In this document: positions 27,701 to 39,345 of the stretch, in pieces
Layout of the letters: every line of letters starts with the position of its first letter
Numbering within the stretch: position 1 is the first letter of the stretch
NCBI RefSeq assembly: GCF_009389715.1
Contig: NC_052401.1
Location: 1,352,843 to 1,416,842 of the forward strand
Length of the DNA: 64,000 nt
Source of the DNA: Phoenix dactylifera
Taxonomy: Eukaryota > Streptophyta > Magnoliopsida > Arecales > Arecaceae
Reading direction: 5' to 3'
Notes under the pieces: model-generated
What the model was told of the DNA's origin: nothing
Database searches by the model: none
What the model saw: only the letters and a program-made list of their open reading frames with translations
Position numbers and translations under genes: made by a program

Positions 27701-30700
27701 TTTCAGTATGCTGCTTCATGAACTAGTGCTTGTGTTGCAAAAAGAGATTGAAATATTGCATGCTACTGGTTTGCTAGCACAACACTAGCATGGTAAATAC
27801 CATTTTGCTCCATGTTATTCCATGTGAGAATTAGGTGGCCTGGCACAGACAGGCACGATGGTATACCAAGTGCTAGCATGCAGCCGGTGTTGGTAATGCA
27901 TTGGCATAAAACTTACTCTACCATGCCATGCCATGCTGCTAGCACTTAAATCCATTGGTGCAGGTGCCTATGTTCAGATGCTTCATTGTCAAGTAGATAA
28001 TGTCATATCCACCTAAGTGGCATAGTGTAAGTTAGAGCACTAACATGAAATGAATGTGGTAGAAACTCATTGAACGATGAGATGGTTGGCCTTTGTGGTT
28101 TGCTGCAGTCCTATATGAGCTGTCATGGCATGTCTTGCTTGAATTTTTATTCTTAACTAATTGCTTGGCACGTTGAATAAACATGACCATGGTTGGGTCT
28201 ATTTTTTTGTAAGCCTAACATGGTTTCAATTCAAGTGTCAGGTGTGCTGAGCCAGTATCGATGCCAAGCATTGGTTGGCACGACATATCCTGAACTCTTT
28301 TTCATATATTTTAATTAAAAGGGTTTTGAAGCTTTTTTCCTACAATGTGGAACAAGCATGCTGACATACCATGCTGAAGGGTGACCGGCATGCTTATTGG
28401 CACTGATACTTAAACCTTGAAGCCCAAGAGGCACTTCCTCCCCATAAAAGAAAAAGGAATAAAAAAATATCAAAAGAAAATTTTAATTTTGAAAGATTTA
28501 TGCTCCAAAAATAATGATTTTGGGTATTTGAATAGGTATATCTATTATTTTTTATCCTCGAAATGGCAATACATTTCCTAGTTAAACTTTAGTTAAACTA
28601 TGACACATCCTAATTATGCCCCACGTGAACTTCCCATTTGGCAAATTTTCCTTAGATTCTTATGTTTATTTCCGTTGCTCTTTGATCTTCCTGTATGCCT
28701 CTCTATCTGCTTGTAAAGGGTCTCTTATTGAGCATATCTTTCTCAATGCACATTGACCTTTCAATCTGGAGTTTAATTAAAACTCTTAAGAACCTGCTTT
28801 AGCATTTTGAGTATCTCTTTAATCATATTCAAATCTCCTTCACAAATAAAAAATCTTAAATCCCTATTTATAATTCTAGCGAAGACTTTATAGTTTTAGA
28901 AATAATCACACTGTACCCTTTCCTTGTCCTGCACTATCTTCCTTTGTCTACAATCTCTTTTTCAGGACTCCTCTCATTCTAGTTGAAGTTTCTGTTTAAT
29001 ATTCAATTAATTCTAGCGTTGTTTTACTTTCTGCAACACCTATGACACCATGATTGACTTTCCATTTAATACTCTATTACAATATTACGTCTATGACAGC
29101 CTGCAATGGGTTACCACTTAGACTCATATTAAAAATCTTATGAACAATTTAATACCTTCCCATCATATTGTATTTCTAGATAAATTGAGGACTATTAAAT
29201 ACCATAGGCAAATCTTAGTAAAAATATGTTCTCTCATGGTTTATATATGTCAACTTAATCAGTAATACTTTTATTGGTACCTCTCTGTTTTTTTATAGTT
29301 ATACCGGACATGGTAGATTTTGCTTTTTTGCTTCTATCCAGCTCTCATTCAGATGGATCCTTGCTGTTATCCTTTCTACATCTCTCACACCTTGATTTCT
29401 GCTCCTTTCTAGAACCATCCATCATTAATCCTTACTTATAGTTTAGCTATATCTTTCTTATTTACTTTTTATATCAGTATATGTGATGGGATACAATCAG
29501 GTTGACATCTGGATGTAGAGATCTGCTTAGTCTTCTCAACAAAGTTTTGCTCCATGACCAACCTAATTTTGATAGGAGAAGGCTTGGATGATGGTCATAG
29601 TGATGATGATCGCTAATTGACTATACTTCCCTATTTATATTTCCTCGCAAACTTGGGAAGTCTGTAACTACATAAAAGGATTAATTTTGGCAAGTTTCTA
29701 CTGGCAATAAAATTTGTTTCGCATTTAATGCATGAAGAGGTTGGTGGTATTTATTGAATATATTTCGCTTTACATCATTCATACACTATGTTTCTTTTTA
29801 GGTCTGCTCGGATCTTACTTTTGCTGCCGCTATCAAATGTGACAGCACAACTATGTTTTCTTATTAGTTTACCTGTTTAATGACTGATCTTTTGTATTCT
29901 TTCATTTTTTTGGCACTGTTCTAAATTAAAGTTCATGTTGGTAATGTTTTGTTTACTTGTTATGCATTCTAAACTGCCATGGATCTCTCTTAATTTTTCA
30001 TGACCATTCCATTTATCCGTTTCAATTATTTTTATTGCACTTATTTTTGGCATTGAATTCTGTTTTAATGATATATTTATGCATTTCCTCACACAACAAC
30101 TAGCAGTTGTGTTTCTTTTACACAAAAACCAAATAAAATTTTAAAATTACACATAGAATAACTAAAACTGTCTTCAAAAGTTAGGATATCCCAACTCTCT
30201 CCTTTTTAGAAATTCTACATATTTAAAAACATTTAAGTAATTGCCAGGAGGTTTGTCAATTTTTTCTTACTTAAACTACTGATTATGTATAATTAACATT
30301 CTTTTCTTTTATGCAATACTTCTAATTTTTGTTATGGTACACTAGATAATGAGCACATGTGGATTAACTGTATTATCTCAAATTGATAAACAAGAATTTA
30401 TTTTTTATATAACATGATCTAAATCTTAGATTTTTCTCCTATGTGCTTTGGATGAGCCAGATTATTAGCCTTTATTATAATTCTATATAAATTAATGGTG
30501 GCCAGGTCTTGCCCTATGTCTAGGCATGATAAATCTTTCTCTGAGAGTTTTAGCACTTGAATTTTCCAAAAGATGCAACAAAATTTGACTGAAAAAAAGC
30601 AAATAGAAATTTGAGGCCTTCACATTCTTTCTTTTGATGTAAATAAGGAAGAAAGGGTGTATGGGAGAAAGAATGGAAGAAAACTTGCATTTGTTGTCAT

Positions 30701-33700
30701 TAGTGATCCCAGTGAAGATGATGGTGCTGACCTAATATACCACTGGTGTTGTAGTGTCAGTCATCTCTCCTTGGAATTCATGCATCTTTGCCACTAGTTG
30801 CTTGTTAGTGGTGCTGCTGCCACCTGCATACATAGTTGTTGCTGATGCTTTTAAGTAGTCGTTCCATTTCTCGTTGCAATTATTCTTCTTGCATGGACTT
30901 GTGCACATGTCTCTGTTAGATCCTTCCAATGTCTAAAAATTTGTTCTCATGGACTTCTATCCAAGTTTCATACCATCTATGTTTAAGTGCTGCCTACTGG
31001 TGCTTAAGAATAATATGATGAATCTGGGTAAAATAGGGCAAGATAGCTCATTTACAGATGGAAAGTCCAAACTAATAAGACAGTGCTTCCATCCAAATTG
31101 ATACAACTGTCAGTTTCAAAAGATTCTCTTTATTTTTCAGGTGAAAATGGAAGAAACACTGAAGTAACCTTTCCTTAAATAGAAAGGTTGCGAACTTGGG
31201 GTTTACGTGCAATAAAGGGACTAATACCCTCCCATACCCCTGTGAGAAGTTCTTTTACATTGTATACATTCATTTGACAATGGTTGAAAGGGAGAAACAG
31301 TGATAGGCAGCGGAGTGTGTAGGTTGGCGGGATTTACCAATTGTTGGTTATTGAGCTGGCTTCTGGTGCTGAGTATGCCCAGGTTTCCTTCTAATGCACT
31401 CAATGTATTAGTTCAATTGTTGTGCTAGTTATATGTCAGAATGTGAGTTATATGTCAATGTATAGTCACATGAAATGTGGAAGCAGCCATGGTGGAGCTT
31501 ACTCTAGATTTTGTATTCTTTTTAAAATTCATCAAGAATTTAAGCTTTTCTGCCCAGATCGGTAGGAGTTTACTTATTTATTTATTTTTTTGTTTATCAT
31601 TGTGGGCTACCTTTTGATGTCTCCAGTTGGATAGTTTTGCTGGCTTTTATAGTTAATATCATATGTTTTTGTGTATGAAATGCTGACCACAAGTGTGTTT
31701 TTCAGAGCATTGGTTCACAGTATGGTTGAAATATTATTTTTATGTGGGAGTGAAAAAAGAGCTGTGATTGCAACCCTAGGAGTTTTAAGCCACCATGCAG
31801 ATGATGGATCTAAAGTTGATCAGAATGAGGTGATAATGATCGTTAAATTTCTGGCAGTCAGTTTCAGCTTACTCACTTGGGGCTGTTTCAGTTTTACTAA
31901 CGCTGTTGATGCAATATTTAAACAGATGGTATCTAAAGCCTTAGATGGCCTATCAATTGAGTCAGCTTCAGATTTGCAGAAAGTTCTAAGGGTCAATGCA
32001 TATGATTCACGGACAGCTGCTTTTCATCATCTTATTGCGACACTTCCTGTATTTCGAAGTCGTATGGGGGCAATACTATTCCTTATATCTGCTCTACTTT
32101 CACGAGGACTGGTATGTGCAGCAGTCTACTTATTTTCATTTATAATACTAGATTATGAATTTAGTGCCCCTGCTTTTCCTTGTCTTAAGAAACATGTTGC
32201 TTAACTTTATTTCTTGGACTAGTATATTTGGCATTTCTAAGACTTATTTTATTGACGAAATTACTAACTAAATCTTGCAATTGCAATTTTCATTCTGGGA
32301 ATTAATTCAAATGTATATAATGCACCCGTTTACAGTATATGCATGGAATAGATGAGTGCCTCTAGGGGAAAACCCTATTTTTGAATTATACAATAATATT
32401 TCATCTTGAAGATGATAATTAAGTTTTCAATATATAATAAATCCACTAACAGGAAAAAGAAAGTGTTAGAGAGGTAGCATGGTAACAATAGTACGAGTAG
32501 TGGATATAAAAACATCGAATCACAGGATGACTTCAGGTGTTGCTTGTGTATGAGTGGTCATGAGTGAATGATTGCAAATATTAAGTGACACCCGATTGAC
32601 TGATGTGGAGATTGTAATAGCATGATGCTGGTGATTAGGGACAAAAGGCAAGCTGACATGGTACAGTAGAAGCTTTTTTTTTTTTTGAGCAATAACATGG
32701 TATGAGAGGAACTTATTGCATAATGATCAGGTGACAAGGGAAATGATAGCGATGAGATGATTACTGTATAGAATTTTCAGTTAGTGGAGCCTTGGAAGGT
32801 TTGTTGATACAAACAGCCAATGAACTTTAAGATATGATGATCCCTCCAAGGCAGAACTTCTGGCAGCTTGTTACCTGATACTCCAAGTATGGTTCCTTGA
32901 TGTGTGGGCCACTGGGACACTTTGAACACTTTATATCACTCCTTCACACTTCAGATTATTGAATCAAGGTGTCATCACCATTACATGTATACTTTTAACA
33001 TGCCTACATTTAAGTTGTTTAACACAACTATGAGCAAATGTTTTATCAATTTCATAAATTCGCAGTGCAGTCACTCCAACTAAATATTCATCATATGCAT
33101 ATATACATACTTAATTACAAACACATGTATAACATATAGATGTGTCCCATGCTGGATTTCATTAAGGCTTTTAATGTCATGTTTTTTTTTAGATGCTTGG
33201 GCACTTTTCTAACCTTGCCATATGTCCGAGTAGCATTGATTATGCATGATGTGAAAATTGGCAAATTTGAAATTTTAAGGGGGGTTCCACAGTAAACAAG
33301 ATGGAAAAAGGCCAAAAACCTAGTGCATGCATGATGAGAGAACATATAGTGCTGCTTGAGTCTCAAGGTAGTTTCTAAGCGAAGTGAAATGAGGCTCTCC
33401 AAATCATTGTCACAAATGAACAATATTAGCAATAACTTCAAAAACGGAGAGATGTAACAAGCAGCAGAGAGTGTAGCAGTGATGCCTGCTAGGGGACGGA
33501 ACAGCAGAGATGCCTGCTAGGAGACCACATTTAGATTATCTACAATGCAACAACCAAAAAGATAGATATTAACCCAGGAATGCAAAAAGGGTTAAGATGT
33601 ATTTGTAAATTCATCGAAGGAAAAATTTGGGGGGAGGGGGACTTTGTTCTTGAATGACCGTTGTAAAATGGTAGAAGGAATCAATTTAGCATGGAAGCAA

Positions 33701-36700
33701 AAGAGGGGATTGTCTATTATATAGAAGCAAAAGAACATGAATGTTTTTTTTTTTTTGGTCAACACAAGAAATGGATTCATGTTAAAGTGTTGAAGTCAAT
33801 CATAAAATAACAGAAGATGTCGATTTTGTAAAATTACAAGCTATGTCCTTGAAAAATTTATCAGCATTTGAGAATGGGAGAACAAACTAGTCATCAAGAA
33901 AGTGGTCAATGTTATTTTAAAAATCAGTAAATTATATTGTGGGGGGATAAGAGGATATGAACTTTTCTATAGGACAACAAGATGGGAGAGCCAAAAGAAG
34001 GACGTGCCAAGTAGGTAGAAAAAAAAAACCCTAAAGAATACAGGCACTGAACAATTGGCATGCCCAAGAAAAGGAGAGCCAAAATCCATGGATAAAACGC
34101 GAAGGGCATAAATCCAACTAAAGTTAAAGCATGCCACTGAAATGCTTGGGAACAAATAGATGCTCAAAACTAGTCTCCTACATAATTTGGGTCAGATTTG
34201 GAAATACCAGGGGAATCTAAGGAATGAAGAAAGTTGGCTCAGAGTTGAAGGTTGAAGGGAAGTGAAACAATAGAGGTGGAATCAAATTGACTGATTTGAG
34301 TGGGGTCTGCTAGGAAGAGGAGAAGGAAGCACACCAAAACCTAGTTGGGGGTCTTTCACTCTTTAAAAAAAATGCTTAATAGGTAGGATCAACTATGACA
34401 AAAAATCCTAGCCTTCATTTACTCAGCAAGCAGATCCGGGGTAAAACCTCTGAAATACCATTATCGGTGCTTTGAGAAGATGGATCTGTTATTTAGAATC
34501 TCCTCTACCATTTTTTTTGAATTCAGTGGAAGGGAGGCTGCATCATTCTCTCACTGTAAATTTTTTAACCTTGGGATTGTGATGACCATCTTTGAACTAT
34601 ATTCTTAGGGGCAATAGAATATTTTCCAATAGCTTTCACTTGTTCATTGTTTATTTACTAGAGATAATGATGTCAGGAAGATATTATTCTATATCCAGCA
34701 ATTTAAGGGCCTTTCTAAGCCACTAATTCTAAATGTACTAAAAGCAAAACTCAGTTTTCAATGATATTATGTAATTTCATGATTAAAGTTACTCACTTTT
34801 GGAACGTGAGAAATTTGTGGAAAATAGAAGTGAACTGAGCATCATTAACATGTGTTTATAACAATTCACATATGCAAACTCGTTTTCTTATGGATATTTT
34901 TGGTCAAGCTAGCTGTACATTTTTCATCGCTTACAGTAATAAATGGTTATTATCCTTGCCATAATATCTTTTCAAAAGCAACAATCCCAAAAATTCAGTT
35001 TATATATTGCTGATGCTTGCTAACTAGTAATTGATGAGTTTGAATTTGAAGAACCTGTTGTTTAAGGGTGGCTGTTGCTGAAGCTTTACTGACCTTATCA
35101 CAATGTAGGAATCCATTCAAGCAGATAGGGATGATCCTAACCCACCGCTGGTCACGGCTCCATTCGGGCATGCCTCACAGGTATATCATGCAACTTGAAT
35201 TTTTATTGTTGGACGCATTGTTCATCAACTTACTTTTTCTTTGGATAAAGAGTAAAGTTCATATTGTAGAAAGGGTTGGGGGGGGGGGGGGATCATGTGA
35301 TGGTTCATAAGAATGCTTTGACTAGCAATGGATGTCCTCCTACTATCCTACTCTGAAGCATCAGGTTAAGTCCCATTGTATCTGTTTGTATGAATAAATA
35401 TTGCTTATGGACAAGCATCCCTCATGCCAATGCTAAGCTCCTTTTGGACATTTCTGCCTTAATCTTAGTTACATTTGATGATTTTACTGTCAATCAGTGT
35501 TCCTTCAATATCTTCAGGTCCAAATTTGGTACAAGAGGAGAATGTTGTCATCTGTATCAAAATGGGGGCTGTATTATTGCGTGGCTTAAGTGGATAATTA
35601 ATTCTGGTTTGAAGAGCCATCATTTGTCTTCCAAGCTAATAGAACTTTACGGGTTTCCTACACTCAGATATCTATTCCTAAAGTGCTTGCTTCTCTTCTA
35701 CAATTTCCTATTCTTGGTATTTTAAGTCAACTTCTGGTCTTGCCTGTTGCCTTTTGCTTTCCTGTTCCGACTCTAAACCCTGAGGCTGCTCTAGGGCATC
35801 TTACATTTCAAAGTCATGATCTTGTTCTATTTTGTAATTCAGATTTTTTGATTTTGATGGTTGAGATTTTTCAGCAGGTATTTGGTTGGTAAAAGAAGTT
35901 CAAAATGGTAGTAAGATGATAAGAGCCAAAAATCCAGCTAATAACGTTTCAAAAGTTTTTGAGTGATAGATAGCTCTGGTATTCAGAGAAAAGGTTTGTA
36001 CTATTGACATTCATCATGTGCAAGGGCAAGAAGTTAGTTTATATTGCTAAAAGGATTGCCCTAATAAAATAATATTTTAGTTATGCGCTTTGGTTGCAGA
36101 GCATTTCTACGATCTTATGGAAGACCTGTTTAATTGCTGACAAATCCTGTATTCCTCAGGAAATCGTGAATCTACTGCTCTGTGGACGGGCTGTCCCAAA
36201 TGTATTTGATGGCAGAATGGATCTTGGTGGCGGCATGTTCCTCAAAGGCATACCCACAAACGTGGAGGTTGGGTTCCTTTCCCTCCTGGAATCTCTTAAT
36301 TTCTGCAAGGTTGGTCAGTTTCTAAAATGCCCGAAGTGGCCAATATGGGTGGTGGGAAGTGAATCCCACTACACGGTTCTCTTTGCGCTCGACCCCTCGG
36401 TGCAAGAAGAAAACGAGCTGGAAGTACGGGCGTCGAAGATCAGGAGAGCATTCGATGCGCAGGACCAGAGTGGAGGGGGAGGTTTCATCAGTGTGGAAGG
36501 ATTTCAGCAAGTTCTCACGGAGGCCAACATAACTCTGCCACGCGAAAAGCTTGAAAGCCTCTGCTGTACAGGATTTATTGTATGGAGCGAATTCTGGCAG
36601 GCCCTGCTGGATCTGGATAAAAGCATGGGAGGCTTTAAGGACTCATCTGGGTTAATGGGCAAGAAGCTTTTTGACATCTACCATTTCAATGGAATTGCCA

Positions 36701-36975
36701 AGTCGGTATTGAATGGGAATTCAGCAGCAGGAGGCGAGAATCCGCTGCAGAGACCAAGACTCTGTAAATTGAGCGTGTCGGTTCCTCCGAGGTGGACCCA
36801 GGAAGAGTTTCTGGCTGATATGGTGACTGCTTTAAGCAGCGATACCAGTGGGAAAGAGAGTGGAATCGTTGAGCTAAATCAGCCTTCTCAGCATGCACCA
36901 CTGGTCGACTGCATTAGAACTCGGTGGGCCCGTGCCACTTGTTGCTGGGTTGGAGATGCTCCCAGTATTGTCTAG
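21745..36975 (+). CDS. MINDY-3-type ubiquitin carboxyl-terminal hydrolase (FAM188-like), apparent frameshift in exon 1
   Basis: MINDY enzymes are cysteine deubiquitinases that trim Lys48-linked ubiquitin chains. Coding exons: 21745-22186, 24726-24804, 26076-26230, 31706-31829, 31926-32111, 35109-35180, 36160-36975 (TAG). The start MADREDEELQMALRMSLQSS is a ubiquitin-interacting motif. HEGGPCGVLA (exon 2) carries the catalytic Cys, near residue 167. GSESHYTVLF (exon 7) carries the catalytic His, near residue 423. FDAQDQSGGGGFISVEGF is a degenerate EF-hand-like loop with an extra residue. About 624 residues result if exon 1 is continuous. It is not: frame 1 stops at 22060-22062, and conserved sequence (ADQLFLMVFGSGVSRDVL) resumes in another frame, consistent with one G missing in a G-run near 22029-22046. 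Intron 1 has a GC donor. A polyadenylation signal AATAAA lies at 37436. Function is inferred from the motifs. Confidence 0.9.
23880..24059. mobile_element. hAT-like MITE, MINDY intron 1
   Basis: A 180-bp insertion begins CGAGGTTTGAAAACC and ends CCGGGTTTTAAAACATTG; the ends are imperfect inverted repeats. The flanking 8 bases are an exact direct repeat, GTTGGAAG (23872-23879 and 24060-24067). The interior holds CAGTACCGGTAC and other words of the family at 3738 and 6626. Non-coding. Confidence 0.8.
27146..27366. mobile_element. Probable diverged hAT-like MITE, MINDY intron 3
   Basis: The left end TAAAGTTTTCAG and right end CAGAAAACCTTG are imperfect inverted repeats of the CAAGGTTTTC type. 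The interior has repeated GGTAT, CCGGTATC and TATCGGTTCATAC words like the other copies. The flanks (TTCTGAAC, TTCCAGTC) agree at only half of the positions, so the insertion boundary is not proved. Confidence 0.4.
28219..28419. mobile_element. hAT-like MITE, MINDY intron 3
   Basis: A 201-bp insertion begins CATGGTTTCAATTCAAGTG and ends GATACTTAAACCTTG. The ends pair as imperfect inverted repeats. Flanking 8-mers are AAGCCTAA (28211-28218) and AAGCCCAA (28420-28427), 7 of 8 identical. The interior is rich in GGCATG/TGCCAAG words, so this copy is diverged from the GGTACC-rich ones. Confidence 0.65.
31830..31925 (+). other. Short in-frame, stop-free MINDY intron (exitron-like)
   Basis: The 96 bases between QNE and MVSKALDGL have a GT start (GTGATAATG) and an AG end (TTTAAACAG). 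The length is a multiple of three and contains no stop, so retention would add 32 mostly hydrophobic residues. A donor 12 bases downstream (GTTAAATT at 31842) would also keep frame and leave VIMI in the protein. Which form is used cannot be told from DNA. Confidence 0.55.
32112..35108. other. MINDY intron 5, no recognised element
   Basis: This 3.0-kb intron lies between SRGL and ESIQADRDDP. It has T-runs near 32675 and 33746 and a short repeated GATGCCTGCTAGG word at 33481 and 33509. No coding exon or known transposon was recognised. Confidence 0.55.
35181..36159. other. MINDY intron 6 with poly-G run
   Basis: This intron of about 1 kb separates APFGHASQ from EIVNLLL. It contains a G homopolymer at about 35278-35291. 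The ORFs in it have no domain and end inside the intron. Confidence 0.6.
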
Positions 36976-37018
36976 TAAGAAAGAGTCCGTGCAAACCCGT
37001 GAATGGGGTCCCATTGAG

Positions 37019-37441
37019 GTATGTTCTTCTTTTCCCCACAAACACCGGCGTATGGGGGCGGTACGTGAAGCTTGGAGGCCATATTAATGCAGGGCTGTTC
37101 CAGCTTGTGGCGATTACATTCGAACTGAAAGTGCCTGATTGTTGTAATGGCTTCTGTTTATTTGCTTATATTATGATGCACTGAAATGTCAGTTTTCTTG
37201 TCAAATCGTATACGTGATTTTGTGAAATCTCAAACTTCAATTGGAATGGAAGTTTAAGATATATCTTGAGTGATTGTTTCTTGCAGGTGCTTCTGAGCTG
37301 GAATCCTGTCGTGGCCAAAATGGAGCTCTGTAATTTTATAACCGCAACAGCAGCTCTTTAAAAACACCTGCAGAAGGTAAGAACCTAGTGAAAAGCCACC
37401 GGTCACAGTTTTGCGCTCTTTTCCCTGCAGCTAGCAATAAA
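37019..37441 (+). other. MINDY 3' UTR with possible intron and poly(A) signal
   Basis: Downstream of the TAG at 36975, a donor-like ATTGAG/GTATGTTC (37019) and an acceptor-like TTTCTTGCAG ending at 37287 could bound a 3' UTR intron. AATAAA at 37436-37441 could end the transcript. The YKT6 stop codon lies 469 bases further on the other strand, so the two genes converge. Confidence 0.35.
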
Positions 37442-37909
37442 TCTGGAACAGCAAGCAGGTTAAAAAAAGATTGGAGATGCCCGAAATTTAGCCGAGTACA
37501 GCTCCAGTGACGTGGACAGAAAACATGTAATACCCCAGCATTTCTAAAATGATTTTACAAAGAATCCTAGCTTCCTAAATCCTACTAGAACATTTCATAT
37601 GCTAGCCAAAAAAAAAAAAAAAAAAGACGGCCAGACCGTAAATCTATCAAAAAGATTTGTAACAAAATACAAATAGAATTGAAGAACTTGGTACGCCTGG
37701 AGATGAGCTATATCTCATTGAATGGAGCTTCCACAAGTCATTAACACTATATTTACCTACTAGAAATAAATTTTTAAAAGAATGTGCAAGGTCATGAATT
37801 TTCCACAGGCAGTTCAATGAATAATATTTTAGGAATACAACCATCGTTTTATCAGGATTTGACTACTGAGAAATAGATCACACTGTTCATCACTCAACCT
37901 CACAAGATT

Positions 37910-39304
37910 TTAAAGTATCGTACAGCACTGGTTGGTTTTCTTGGCTTGCTTGTAGAACATCTGTGGAAGGCAGCAAAAAAGCAACCATAATGTCAAAAAA
38001 CAAGCTTTAGAGTATGGTTCTCGTGTGGATTGACTATGTACTCTGGAATATATTAATGGATTAACGATAATGCATGAATATAAGCGCTGAAAAAAAAGGT
38101 ACTCTCTGATCTACAATCTGCAATGTTTCTATTATTTCTATAATGTTGGTCTTCCAATCATCTGCTCTTACAAAGTAAAAAAGCAACAAAGTAATCACAT
38201 AGCTTCTATAATAATAGTAGCAAACAAATGACTGACTGGCATCTACTTGTTCCTCAAAACAGCCTCACTGTGCACTCTGCAAAGTGTCGAGTTTACTTCT
38301 CACAATTAAAGTGTGCATGAGGCCATTATGTAGGCAGACAATTTTGTGAGGATAACATCGATGGTGATCAGAATATCGATAAACAGGCCATCTGCATGGC
38401 CCGAAGTTTGAGATAACTCTAAGGTGTGCCATCCAAGAAACAGGGAAGGCATAGAGCATCAAACTACCATTAATTCCTATTTGTATCTGTATGCGCTTGA
38501 ATAAAATATTGGTGCAGATGCTAGTGGCCTTGTGAATTCATACCTGGGAGGCAGCACTCAGATCTGAACTTTTCTCCACTAAGCTATCCAATTTCTCCCC
38601 TCGTGCAAGCACGCTATCAATAGTCTTATGCTGCATAAGTTCCAACAAGCATGTGTGAAAACCAATCAACCAGAAGAATAAACAATGTAGTAGTTATATC
38701 TCTGACATATCAATATCTAAAGAGTGGATTTTCACAAAAATATTACACCTCTCCTACTCATTGAAATAGGGAGTGGACATCAAATGACCCTTCATCATCC
38801 TTCTAGACCCATTGTACGCGTAATTGATGTGTATCATTGAGTTTTCATATCCATAACAGTAAATTGTCCATTTGGTTAATTAGCCACCTTTTCTCTCTTT
38901 AGAATAACTTAAACAAACAACAAAACAAAAATACCAACTGAAAAGAAAAACCTGTATCGAGAAACCAAGCAAAAGGCATAGCTGAAAGTAACACAAGGGT
39001 TTAAGCAAAACCAACAAAGATCACCATGGCAATTATATGCAACAAATAGATCCTAGTGCCGACTTTCAAGTATCACAAACTTTAAAAGAGAAGAATCAGA
39101 AAAGAATCAGGCACAGAAAACCAATTAGCTAATAAGATTTGGTCATGAGTGATGGCAAAAAGATTTGCTATAATGGCTGTCAAAACTAAAATGCACCCAG
39201 ATATAACAAAGAAAGTTCCAGGACATCCAAAAGAGAAAAAGAAATAGTGTGGCTAAACAATAGACACTGATTAAAAACTTGAATTAAAGGGATTAATATG
39301 ATGG

Positions 39305-39345
<41 letters not shown>

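Larger units (their letters stand above)
26231..31705. other. MINDY intron 3 (5.5 kb) with hAT-like inserts
   Basis: This is the largest MINDY intron. It holds the hAT-like copies at about 27146-27366 and 28219-28419, plus a CATGC/GGCATG-rich stretch at 27640-27970 that may be another diverged copy. From 28500 to 31700 it is AT-rich with no domain, tRNA or transposon I could name. Confidence 0.55.

Noticed and set aside
31671..32204. Single 177-codon ORF as one MINDY exon
   Set aside because: It begins upstream of the acceptor at 31705 and runs past the donor at 32112. Only 31706-32111, probably minus 31830-31925, is coding.
35390..35725. 111-codon plus-strand ORF in MINDY intron 6
   Set aside because: It lies wholly between two well-supported exons and has no conserved motif.
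37910..37960. YKT6 as a VAMP with a transmembrane tail
   Set aside because: The C-terminus is CCTIL with no hydrophobic segment, so it is the lipid-anchored YKT6 type.
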